From the NCBI GenBank assembly GCA_945643635.1, contig CALZFC010000060.1:1567501-1631500 (forward strand): a stretch of DNA of 64,000 nucleotides, in the 5' to 3' direction. Both the position numbers and the translations under genes were made by a program. Shown here in pieces: positions 10,913-22,547 of the stretch. Numbering within the stretch: position 1 is the first letter of the stretch; every line of letters begins with the position of its first letter. Source of the DNA: Allodiplogaster sudhausi (lineage: Eukaryota; Nematoda; Chromadorea; Rhabditida; Diplogasteridae). The notes under the pieces were generated by a model. It ran no database searches. It worked only from the letters and a program-made list of their open reading frames with translations, and was not told the DNA's origin.

Positions 10913-12207
10913 AGATAGACACTTGTCTTGCAGCATTAATGCATATTATAATATTAGAGCTATTTCCGCTCGCTTTCTGCCCAGTTCATCTTTCTTTAAG
11001 CTTAAAATTTTTAAAGGAATGAATATAGATCATAATGAAAGCGCTCCACGTGTGATTACAATGAAAGAAGAATTTTCTGTCGTCGGCAAGCTTGTACAGC
11101 GTTTTATCGTTTTATCAAATTGCATGAATTTAATTAATTGAATGAAATGGGCCTCTGAATACTCACGTATTCGTTAATAAGATTGCTAAATTAACTTTGG
11201 ACTTGTTCATGTTCGTCTATTGGGTTTGGATTTTATTATTTTTTTACTTTTAAATTGAATAAGGAGCGACATTCACCGTTGCCCAGATTAGGCTTTCCAT
11301 GGCACTTCTTAAGATTTTTTTAAAATCTGGTACAGAATACAATTTTAAATTTATCAATTTAAATTTTTTTTATTTTAAAAATGCAGTTCAAACTTAAACA
11401 GCTCATTTATTTGCACATCGCTTACAATTAGCTTAGTTATCAAACTATTGAATAGCCAAAGAAAATTGCGCAGTAAATGAATCTCATTCTATTGTATTAT
11501 GCGCAGATGCATTTAGCGAAATTTGTCAGAAAAAAAAGCCATGAAATGCTTTTGATGCAAAAGTTCGCATGCACGCGACTAATTCTTAGTTACAAAGATA
11601 CTTATGCACATTCATTGACGTCTACATTGTTCCCATAACATATTTTTTATCTCTCCTGTTTGTGGGACTTTTTGATAAAGTTGTTGTATTCTATGCGAAA
11701 AATTATTTGATATTATGATGAAAAAATAGAATATGTATGTCTAGTGCGATGGCAATAACAATCGACGTAAAATGCGTAGCCGATATCCATATAACCTTTT
11801 GATCTTCTTAGAATCCAGCCCTCCCCCCACCCACCCCCACCCTTGCCCTTCCCTATTTTTTATACTATTTTGCAATTGAACGAAGGCAGTATCTCGATGC
11901 TGTCACAATGAAATAATGTGAAGAACGACCAATATAATTATTTAAAAATCTCCGGCAGTCCTTTCTTGTTCGATTCCAAACTCCACATCTTTTCCACATT
12001 GTTAGATTCGCACGTTTCCACATTCATACTTTGCGAGTCTAAACTATGAGAACATGCCTATGAATATCCATTGCACATTGTTGTATTAGAAAAGTAAAAG
12101 ATTTCAAGACAAGACGTATGTAGATTATCGTGAGATTACGCGAGCAGAAATAACTTAATTAATTAATTAGAGAAATAAATAAATAGATTAATTAATTATA
12201 GAACTTA

Positions 12208-13618
12208 ATGATGTCTTCCGCATGCGAGAAAGCCACGAAGAAAGAAGCCACCTTCATCGTGCAACTCGTTCGAATCGCCTTCGGCACTGCCTCCATCGCT
12301 CTGTCTCTTCTCATCATCGCCACTTTCATCACGAAGAAATGGAAGTCGCCCTATAATTCATTCTTCTACAAACTCTACTTCACCGGCTCTATCTTGGTAT
12401 GTAATAAATCATACTTTTATTTAATCATTAATTAATCTTTCTATTTCTGTACTTTTGTCCTACTCGCTTTAATTTTTAAATTAGTATCTAAAGGATCCAG
12501 AATACGTTTAAAACTAATTAGTGTGAGGGTTTTTTTTGCATTTGGTATTTTCATATCCATACTAATGAAAGAAAAATTAGCAAAAAAAAATTATTTTTGT
12601 CTTACAGAACATTCCTCTCTTCTGGCTGGATGTTATTCCCCTGGCTCTGGCCAATTCTCCTTGGTGCCCGTCTGTGACTCCGTCGTTGTCCACTCCGAGT
12701 CACTGGAACACGCCCCTTCTCGCGGCACCCTTCTGGATGAACACGCTGCACTTCATCATCACTCTCCTATGCGCCCTTCACCGACTCACCATTGTCATCA
12801 GCCCTGCGAGCATGCCCATTGTTAGTCAGCGTTCGGCTGTAAAAGATGAGATATTAGTTGATTAATTAATTAATTAACTAATTTATCTATTTATTATTTA
12901 TTTATTTATTTATCACACATAAATAAGGTGTTTCAATGAAACAGCATCAAATAGGTCGTTCAATTGCAAAATCGCAGAAAAATGTGAGTAAAAATGCATG
13001 TATGTACTTCTCAATCTTATAGACAAAAAAAAACAAATATTTAATTTCAGTTTTGGGACCAGCCGTGCTATTAATCTAGGCAAAAGTGGTGCCAGTTTCA
13101 CAAAAAGTTCATGAACATTTCAGAAAAAGTTGCTTTAAAGAAGGGCGTTTACCGAAAAATATTTAATGTAAGTTTGAATTGCCGCGTCTGCCCTGTGATT
13201 CCTCACTCTCATTCTCGCGTGCTATTTCGCAGGTCGAACAAATACGCTTCATGAAAATAGCACGCGCGAATGAGAGTGCAAATGGTCGCGGCAATTTGAA
13301 ATATTTCATAATTTTTCGGTGATCGCCCTCCTTTAAGTTTCGAGTAAAAGATGACACAACTTTTCTTTGTTTTTTGAACAAGTGGGTTTTATGAACAGCT
13401 TCTTTCATGTGCGTATGCGTTTGATGTTAGTTTAACTTTTTTTGAGAACCATTAATATGGTGCTTAATCACTAGTCTCGGCAACTGGTCTATCACGCCAA
13501 CCAACCGGGCATGTGCAAGACTCTTTTCTTGAGAATTCGCGAATCTGATGGAGAGAGAGATGACAAAAATGGACAAAAAAAGACAGAGATAGAGACAAAT
13601 AGATGGACCGAGAAAGAC

Positions 13619-13661
<43 letters not shown>

Positions 13662-16600
13662 AGACGGAGAGAAAAAGGGACAGAGAGATACCGAGAGAGA
13701 GTGAGAGAGAGAGAGAGAGAGAAAGAGATACCACTGTGGCAAACATTCTGGACGAAAACAGTAGAAGGAATGCAATCTCTCTGCGATGCTCACATCCGCT
13801 TCCTAGTCACAAGTCACCGGTGTTAAGCCGGCGCTGCATCGCTTTCGCCAGCCGTGTTCTCGTTTTGGAAGTACAGAAGTCATAAAGGAACAACAAATTT
13901 ATTGCTTTAACAAAAATTAAACTAACAAGCTAGTAATAACAACCATTCGAAAACAAACAAGATTCGCGCACAAGACTACAGTACCCATCGAGCAGTTCTA
14001 CCGTACCACACGGAACTATATGAACACGGATTTATATGACAACTAATCTGTGCGACTTGTTAAGGATTGTTACTATATCATGTTTAGAAATAAAGGTGTG
14101 AACATCACCCAACATTTCGACATGGAATAATGGAAATGGTACGGTAAGTTCAGGGTACGGTAGAATAAGAAAACTCTGATTTTTTTTACTATTTTGCAAA
14201 CAAAAACATTTAAAAAGGATTCCAATCCATAGTGGCTAAAGAGAAAAAAGACAAAGCCGCAATGTAAATCAAGTTCGAGTGGCTGCGACTCGCATTACCC
14301 GTTGCATGCGGCCAAGCGAAGCAGAGTCCTGAGCATCAGCACTTTGACGCGGTGTCCAACGCTAGGAAAAGACGGATCAACGAGTACAGCTTCTCCATTC
14401 ACTTAGCGCACAAGCTGCTTGATGTAGAAGCGCTAGCCCTTCGATTCCGTTGAGAGAGGAATCTAAACAAATATTTAAAAAAAAGTTATCCCGATGTTTC
14501 AAGCATGCCATTTCATTATGGCAATTAAACAACAATTACATCGATTGTTTGTCAAATATATTTATCCCATTCATAATCAGCGCTTAAAAGTCAATCTAAT
14601 GGTATATAGGATGCTGCATATGTACGCCTTGAGCGGAAAATATTCCTTGGTAAGGAATTCATTTCTTTATTGAAGGCAAAAGAAACTTTAGATTTTTTGC
14701 AACTTTGATTAACTTAATAACCAAAAACTGATGTGGGAACAAAAACAACAGAGCCTAAATAAAATATCTAAGATTCACCCCTTTATCCGGCGAGTGCGGA
14801 AGCAGCATCTGCTCTTTCTGGCGCCGGCGCCGAGCAGGTTACCACGCCATCGAAGAAGAACGCCTTGACCATCTCACGAATGGCGAACTCCGAGTCGGGC
14901 ATCGCTATCACAAGCTGAATAGACATATGAATACAGCAGGTTTAAGTACTGCAAACACTTTTTATAATCATGAAGCACAAAACAGCAACTATTTTCATGG
15001 AGAGTAAAACTAATCAGCCATAATAGCCATAATACAAAACCTAATTCAAACCAAAGTTTAGCAGTGACTTTGGCTTTAAAAGGGGAAATGGAATAACTGC
15101 ACCCATACCTCAGTCTTCCGTGAGACTCCTATCAGGTGCCCTTCGCGCCGAGTGCTCAGTGAGTGCCCGGAGAACTCGAATCCTCGCCGCGATCACACCC
15201 GCCCGCATCTTTGGCTCCGACTACTTCAATAGCCTAAATGGAAGCTTTTTTTTTATAAACGAAAAACATTGAGCTGTTAATGCACATGAAAGGTATTCTA
15301 ACAAATGATAAATCGGACATTTCTAACATCATTCAAAGGTGAGTCTACGCTCTTGAACACAAATTACGAATCTTCAACAGACAGATGCTTAAGCATCTTT
15401 CTGCTGAAGAACACTACACTCGCATACTGAAATAGCAAGTAAAATTTATAAAATTAATACGGATAAACAAAGTATTATGTTTAAAAGCGACTTGCTGTCG
15501 AGGTTCAGTTGCTTTTGCCTTCAAAAAATTTACTAGGCCGAGCTTGTTTCAAATTCCACTTGTTCATGGTTGAGAGTTGTGTCACATTTAAAATTGCACC
15601 ATCTTTCTGTCTCTGTCATGCAATAGTGTGTAAAAGTGAGAGACGAAAACAGTGTAAAAGAAAGTAAGCAGCCTTCTACACACTTTTGCCCTCTCACTTT
15701 TGCACACTATCTCGTTTCGCATGTCCAAACTTTAACGAACTTTGAATGTTGATGCAGTTTGCATTATGAACAAAGTCTGAAGGGAACTTTACTCATCTTT
15801 CTCATTTTCCATACTAAAACGCTCAAAAGATGCTTGAAGTTCTGATTTTTGTTGATTCATGTTTCAACAAAAGTTCATTTTCGTTTTCTTCCAAGATTAA
15901 TAGCACGGCAGAACTCGTGGATTTTCTCATCGCTCACCGTCGTTCTTCCCGTACTCTTCTATTTGCCGCTTTTGCCAGCGGAAAGTTATATAGGCGACAT
16001 TTACGACGGGATCATTTCGTTTTACTATGAGAAGTGGATTGATTGGGTTTGCAGATGAGACATATTTTTTGTAGATTCAAGATTAATTAATTAATTAATT
16101 AATAAGAGCCAGGCAAATAGGGGCACTTATCAGTTAATCTTTTATAGTATTCCTCAACGTTGACTCTGGCGATTTCCTCGGGCGCTATGGGCATTTTGTC
16201 TGCAGTCGCCACCGCAGGAACAGTCATGCTGCCCACGCTGAGAAGGCTCAAGAATACGGTATTGCAAATCTTGCGTGTTATTGAATGAGAATGAGAAGCC
16301 CCGCCATTACAGAGCTGGCAAAGAGAAGTGTCCAAGACGGAACGAAATCTCGCATTTGTTGGAGCAGTCCAGAGCAGTAGAGAGAAGCTCATCAGTGCCG
16401 CTGCACTGATGAGCTTGTGAAAATAATACTGGTCAAACTATGAAATGACCACTGGTCAAACTATAAAGTGACAAAAACATGATTTTTTTTCAATAATAGT
16501 AGTAGTGTAAGTGAGGAAGCGATGATGATGAAAGAGTGCCTGCTGAATCTCAGCTCTACTCCAACATCTTCTTCTACACCGTACGCGATCTGACCTACAT

Positions 16601-18686
16601 GGCAGAAGTTCACTTGGCTGCAAGTGTCTTCGGAGACGTTCATTCCTTCGCAGCCTCCTGGGCGCTACTCGCAACGTCTCCCAAGCTCGGATGTCAGGCA
16701 AGTCAAGTTATAATCACTTTATTGACTGTCACAATAAAGTTCACTTTCGGCGAACTTTGCCGCGACACAGCCAAAGTATTGAACTTTCTACGCTGAGAGC
16801 ATGAGCAAATCAACTATTCTCTGTTCCAGATGCTTCTTGGGATTGCAGCACACAGCAGATAGATGTATGAATGCGGTAAGCAGTCTAATATCGCGTCAGA
16901 CAATTGCTTCATCGACGGCGATTTAGCTTAACTTACTTTGATTGTATTGTGTATGTACATTGAAATGTGTATATACATACATATGTATTCATATAATAAA
17001 AAAAAGTCTATAATTAAACATAGACGCCTTTATACACACAACCCTCATTTCCTTCTGAGTACACGTAGAAAAAAAAAAATTATTGATGATGAACTCCTAC
17101 TCGAATTGGTTCTAGAACAAAATTCAAGAGCTGCTTTATCTCATCACCGCTGTTAAATGAATCAACATAAAAATGAATGCGAGAATCATGCGAAGTCATA
17201 TAGCTTTTACGTTCGAAGGCTATTACACTCTTATCCAATTGCACTTCCATCCGGGCCATTCCGATCGGCAAAGAAAAAAAACTTGATTCCAGATTGGACG
17301 CACTATGCAAAAGTACAATTGTGGAAATAAACTTTTGCCCTATGGGTACATACAGAAAGAATTATAATTTATCTTTATTTTATGAGAAGGAATAAATGCA
17401 TATTTATCACGGTATAACAAGAAAACCCGGAAAAACAAGTAGTAGTAATAATGGTAACTGGAGAACTAGTAGCTCCGCAGTTCATCATTCTTCCTTATCT
17501 TCTTCGTTTGGCGTGGTCGACTCTCTCCTCCCTCTTTACTCATTCCTCCTTCTGCGTTCCTTCTCCAAAAAAAATTATACTAAATAGCTTACCCGTATAA
17601 ACACTATAATTAAAAAAAAGTACTTTTAAATAATTTTCCAATTTGTTCTTGAGATGTACACATCGTAATGTCGAATAACAATATTAAAAAAAGGTGTTTT
17701 GAGAATCCGGAAAAGGAGTCGAAGAAGAAGGAGACACTCAAGGTGTGCGATGAAAAGATGAACATGATAAATGTAGTATTTATGATGGCAAGGCCGAAAA
17801 CAACATTAAAAGGCAATATCAGATCAAATTCATTCAGTTGGTTTTCTTTTTTTTAACTTTCATTAGCCCGAAAAAATAAGTGAAGACGTCACAATCACAA
17901 TTCTTTCAACTTTAAATAACTTTTAAGCGGGTCTAAACCCATTTCTAAATTGTTAAATAATTATGAATGTGAAGGAGGCGAAGTTGAATTCGCAGAGAAC
18001 TTACTTAGCTGATCTGAGGCTGGATCTCACTGGGCATCTTTCAGCGAGCCAAAACTCACTTTTGAATTCGCGCCATACTGCCTGATACAAGGGCGAAAGA
18101 GGGTAAAATTGAAATAGACAACTTCGCTTGAGTTTAGAGCATCTTTAAGAAGGGACAAAAATTGGTGGTTAGATAACTAAATACTACGCTTTCAGTTAGA
18201 ATAAACACAGTTGAAGTTCGCAGCCTTAATTTTTCCTTATATTTCCCTTGATATTTAATTATTTTCCTTCAAATGAAAATCCTCTTCATGTTTAATTTAA
18301 AAAAAAATTATAATGAAATTTTCCCCAAATTTAATTGTTATAAAACTGAAGGCTTACAATTAAATATTTTTGATCTTGTTTTTCAATAGTTCTATCCCGG
18401 CGGTTTCTACAGCACCCACATAAATTTAAGGAATCTAAGTATTGGCAACAACGATATTTTACAAGATATCATAAGTTAAGAAATACTCGTCATAATAAAT
18501 ATTCAAGTTCAACCGAATGAAAATACTGTAATATTTTTTTTTCGATTAATATTATATATTTTTTAATTGTTGCTTTCTTGTTAGATCCGACTGGCTCGCG
18601 TGTACATACACAACTTGAAGGAGGCGCTGAAAGAGCTGGTTGGATCCAGCGTGTTTAGAACGGGCCAGATCAGCTTGGCTGGCTAG
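12208..18686 (+). CDS. nematode serpentine chemoreceptor (Srg superfamily, Srv-like), 8 exons, 349 aa
   Basis: A seven-helix sensory receptor of the nematode-specific serpentine families. Exons: 12208-12396, 12608-12820, 13728-13760 (33 bp), 15912-16046, 16148-16258, 16313-16416, 16535-16697, 18585-18686. Phases close to a single frame ending in TAG. Seen: TM1 with SIALSLLIIATFI; the FYKLYFTGSI stretch; an FWMNTLHFIITLLCALHRL segment; ISPASMPI then IPLW, the P...W pattern after the Arg; a TM4 with WIFSSLTVVLPVLFYLP; TM5 with TLTLAISSGAMGI and an LRRLK end; REVSKTERNLAFVGA before TM6; and DVHSFAASWALLATSPKL near the end, like the W-LL-S pattern of these families. Intron 7 starts CAG|GCAAGT, a GC-AG intron; every other intron is GT-AG. 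The very short exon 3 is supported by phase and by the conserved Trp. The exact family (Srv or Srg) is inferred. Confidence 0.8.
13080..13400. repeat. imperfect fold-back repeat in serpentine receptor intron 2
   Basis: Two arms of about 150 bp meet near 13240. The best matching parts are CACTCTCATTCTCGCGTGCT (13204-13223) against the inverted copy near 13259-13281, and GAATTGCCGCG against CGCGGCAATTT. Outer parts pair more loosely. It is probably an old fold-back or MITE insertion. Confidence 0.7.
13548..13725. repeat. (GA)n tract before exon 3 of the serpentine receptor
   Basis: A purine-rich GAGA/GACA tract ends directly at the acceptor of the 33-bp exon 3 (AG at 13726-13727). The acceptor therefore lacks a normal polypyrimidine tract. 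Confidence 0.85.
14783..15233 (-). pseudogene. possible minus-strand coding relic nested in serpentine receptor intron 3
   Basis: On the minus strand, 15233-15109 and 14914-14783 look like two exons joined in phase by GTATGG and CAG signals. The downstream exon is a 43-codon frame beginning LVIAMPDSEFAIREMVKAFF and ending in TAA. The upstream piece reads FEFSGHSLSTRREGHLIGV and then VSRKTE into the junction, but in that frame a stop lies further upstream, while the upstream sequence is open in another frame (AIEVVGAKDAG). This suggests a single-base frameshift, or a later acceptor near 15180. Composition is GC-rich like the real exons of this window. I do not recognise the protein. A third GC-rich patch at 14270-14460 may belong to it. 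Confidence 0.35.
15540..15800. repeat. second fold-back repeat in serpentine receptor intron 3
   Basis: The core pairs GTGTGTAAAAGTGAGAG (about 15628-15644) with CTCTCACTTTTGCACAC (about 15692-15708). Weaker pairing continues outward. No coding signal is present. Confidence 0.6.
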
Positions 18687-18790
18687 GCAGACACAATGGC
18701 AGTGCTCACTGATCACCGACGAGAATGTCATCGTGACGCACCACGTCTGCCCGGACATGGCCAGACAGTGCGCGAGAGAACGAGAGTGAC

Positions 18791-18823
<33 letters not shown>

Positions 18824-19070
18824 GAGAAGGAAGAGAATTGGAAGGTAAGATAGTATGCGAAAGAGAGAGGGAAAGAGAGTGAGGGAGAGAGTGAGGGAGA
18901 GAGAGAGAGAAAGAGAGAGAGAAAGAGAGAATTGAGAGAAGGGGAAGGTAAGATAGTATGCGAAAGAGAGAGGGAAAGAGAGTGAGGGAGAGAGAGAGAG
19001 GAGGGGATGGAGGAGAGGGTGAGAGAGTGAGAGAGATGGAAAGCGAGAGACGGAGAGAGAGGAGGGGATG

Positions 19071-19107
<37 letters not shown>

Positions 19108-20019
19108 GAGATGGAAAGCGAGAGACGGAGAGAGAGAGGAGGAGGAGAGAGTGAGAGTGCGGGAGAAGGGTAGGAGAGAGTGTGAGAGAGGTGATGGGGA
19201 GAGAGGGTGAGAGGAGAGGAGATAGAGAGAGATGATCCTAAAAAAAGATGTTCGAGTCCCCATGTAAGAAAATAAATACTCCATGCGCACTATAACTTTG
19301 AAAAATTTATGTGTGTTCGTCAACATATACTATCTAGTTCTCTGCGATGTTTACTCCCTTTACCTTGGGCCTAATTCTTTTTTCGTAAAGAGAAGGTCCG
19401 TGACAGTTTTGGAATTGTGACACCACATTATCGCTGCTCTAAAAGCTGTAATACTCTATGATTGCTGTAGAATGACGGGAATCTCATTAATCAATTCAGA
19501 AAAAAAATTTTTATAAAATAAATTCAAAGTCTCTTGACCCATCGTACTCGGTGTGACAGGGCGTAATTGCAAATGCGTAAGTTCCTGCCTTTATCTGTAT
19601 ATTCGTAATTTATGGAGCGTTCGTTCTGTGATATTGAAATTCTGCTCACAGCCTTTAGCTTAAGAGTTTCCTCATCTCTACGATTGTTTTCCTTTTAAGG
19701 AATATCGTTTCCTACTGAATACTTAATGTTAACCGATATCATCGAGGAAAAAAAAACAATTTTTCTCACAATTTTTCACTGATGTCATCAATGTCGCTTT
19801 ACACATTTCAATTCTTCGTTCGTAATCGTCTGAACGTTTGTTTTTTTTTATGTTCTTGTTTGCTCTTGGTTGACTACTAGTTCATTGACGTCGTTCATTT
19901 TCAAATAGAAGGACGTATGTACTTGTTCTCGAAGTTCTTCATATATATTTTGCAACGAAAATAGTCATTGTTCTTCTGATTTAATTGCAAGTTTATACCG
20001 AATTGTCATTGTCCGCTAC
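18687..20019. other. intergenic spacer with a 440-bp (GA)n block
   Basis: From about 18781 to 19225 the DNA is a GAGA/GGAGA tract with internal longer-period repeats (units containing GGTAAGATAGTATGCGAAAG at 18843 and 18948). The rest is AT-rich. I see no gene. The 71- to 206-aa open frames here are repeat translations. Confidence 0.7.
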
Positions 20020-20189
20020 CTTGTTTTTTTTAAAACCCTTTTCACATTGATTATTTCAATGGTTGATTATGTATACATAGAAGATGTCCGTGTCGTCGGG
20101 CAGCTTGTTTTTTTTTAAAAACCCTTTTAAGATTGATTATTTCAAAGGTTGATTATATAAATACAGAATATGTCCGTGTCATCGGGCAG
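20020..20189 (+). repeat. tandem duplication of the DNAJC11 start region
   Basis: Two adjoining copies (20020-20103 and 20104-20189) match over about 85 bp. Both carry TTGATTATTTCAA, an acceptor-like TAGAAG or ACAGAAT, and ATGTCCGTGTC. Only the second copy runs into the DNAJC11 coding exon; the first gives a 22-codon upstream frame that ends at 20151. Confidence 0.85.
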
Positions 20190-22336
20190 CTCGCTGTGCG
20201 GCGAGGACGATCACGGCTTCTTCGCGAATGACGAAGAGGACGTCGACTTCTACGCCATTCTCAACCTCCCTAGAGATGTCAGTGTTGTTGTCTCTCTTCC
20301 AGCCACCCACACAGCTTCTGTATTACGACTGTATTATTGGCATGTGTCGGGGCCCAAGTTTTTTTTTCTCTCAAGTAATTCGAAATTATTTTCTTTGTTT
20401 CGACACAGCATAACAGAAAATTAACGTTTTGCTTTCGAAACTATCCTGAAAGCTTCTTGTTTCTTGAAGCAGCTGCGTAGCGAGGAAGTCGTATTTTGTT
20501 GACCGTGCTATTTTTTTGATGTTATTTAATGTTATTTATAATAAGAACGATGCCTATTCAAAGAATGCGCTTTTAATGTATTTTGAAGGAATAAAAAAAA
20601 AAAGAAAAGAAGAAAAAATAATTCTGTTCAGGCCAGCGACGATGACGTGATAAAGGCGTACCGCCGTCGCTGCCTCATCTTCCATCCTGACAGACATGGC
20701 GACGAGGAGGAGAAGCGCGAGGCGGAGAAGGTCTTCGTCCAGCTCAAGAGGGCATATGAAAGTTTGTTAAGTTGTTGTTGTTCTTTTCTGGCTAAATATA
20801 TTTTAATGCTTATCTCATTGACTCGCTCGCTATTTTAATCGCGCTCTGCTTCTAATTATTTTCACCCTCACTCGTCATATTCGCCTCAACCCTTTTTTTG
20901 TAGGCTTTCAGTTTAAATATGACTGCTATATAATAATTTGATTAAGGAGACAAGAATGGTTAAATTCAGTTTCCTCGTAGCCAAATAATATATCACTCAC
21001 TGCATCCAAGAGTCAGATGAAAAAAAAATTTCAAAAAAATTTTTTTTGGGTCTTGGCCGGAAAATAGAGTTTCCCCGAATATCATCACGAATCTCATTGT
21101 CAGCCCTGATGGATCCGAAGCAGCGCGCCATCTACGACGCACTCGGCGTCCAAGGGCTAGACGCGCAGGGATGGCAGCTTGTGACGCGCTCAGCGAATCC
21201 AGAGAACATTCGACGAGAGTACGAGTTCCTGCAGCGACTACGCGATCAGGAACTCATGCACCAACGCGTTCATCCTACGGTATCTATATAGAATACTGTA
21301 ACAGTAATATTATTTGGAAGAGATACGGTATCAAATATATACTGTAATTATATTACTTATATGAGTAAATTTATGGGATAATGTCATTTATACTGTAGCT
21401 ATTATTATACCGTAGTTATGTTCTCATATCTCATAAAAAAATTAAGAGTAAAAATTATGATTACCATCACCGAGCGTCTCTTTGATCTCGGGAAACATTT
21501 TTTTTTCTCTAAAAAAGCATCTTTATATAAAAGAAAATTATGCATACAAAATTTGATTTCAGAGCAATTTTGTCGTGAGAACTTCGCTCGCTGGAATGTT
21601 TGCAGCAGATCCACTGGACAGGTTTCTATCACGATTTTTGATTTTTGAGATTCCTCATTTACCCTTCGTAAAATGCCATTCGCTCTCATGAAGCCTTCTT
21701 TATTGCGCACTTTCGAGCAATGCTATTGTGCTTTCTTCAAGTTTTATGCCATGTAATTTGCGCAAATTAACCGTGGACAATTTCCTTTTGAGATTAAAGA
21801 AGGCGATATTTATGGGTGTCCGACTATAATATCTAATTAACTGATATCATAATTATATCCGTATCAGATATACAGTATTTATTTATTTAGTAAAAAAAAT
21901 GCAATCTTAAAAATATAAATGTCTAGAATATTTAATTGTAAGGTACGGCCCTCAACTCCTTGGAGTTTCCATGACTCAAGCCGTAGACTGTCAGATGACG
22001 GGATCGGACAGAGTTGGCCTCGTCGGCAGAGTCAAGACTGGCAATGGCAGGGGAGACGGCAACGTGGCCGCCGTCTACAAGACCAGCACGGCGTACTGTA
22101 ATCTTGAGGTCCGGAATACTGTAGTTTTGAGTTGTGATTCTAGGATCTAGAGGTAATTCAGAAATTATGGGGTTACTGTATATAAAATCTTTGTGCCTCA
22201 TGGAATGCCGGCAATGTATGCAATTTGATCGGGTTTTCGTGAATTTAAATAAAGTATAACTCGATGTCTGCTGCAAAAAAAAAAGTTTTGAATAAAAATG
22301 GGAAGTTAGTGTGGTTGTGAGTTGTGTAGGAAATAC

Positions 22337-22367
<31 letters not shown>

Positions 22368-22379
22368 TTCTCTCCTCTC

Positions 22380-22420
<41 letters not shown>

Positions 22421-22425
22421 CTCTC

Positions 22426-22469
<44 letters not shown>

Positions 22470-22510
22470 CTCTCTTTCCTCTCTCTCTCTCTCTCTCTTT
22501 CTCTCCTCTC

Positions 22511-22547
<37 letters not shown>

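Larger units (their letters stand above)
9883..12207. other. intergenic region with GC-rich island and TATG repeat
   Basis: No supported gene. A GC-rich, palindrome-bearing island lies at about 10190-10390. A (TATG)n run sits at 10847-10912. A minus-strand open frame at 10529-10711 is not strong enough to call. The rest up to the serpentine receptor is AT-rich. Confidence 0.55.

Noticed and set aside
16099..16392. 97-aa minus-strand open frame
   Set aside because: It is the antisense shadow of chemoreceptor exons 5 and 6, whose + strand reading fits TM5 and the loop before TM6.
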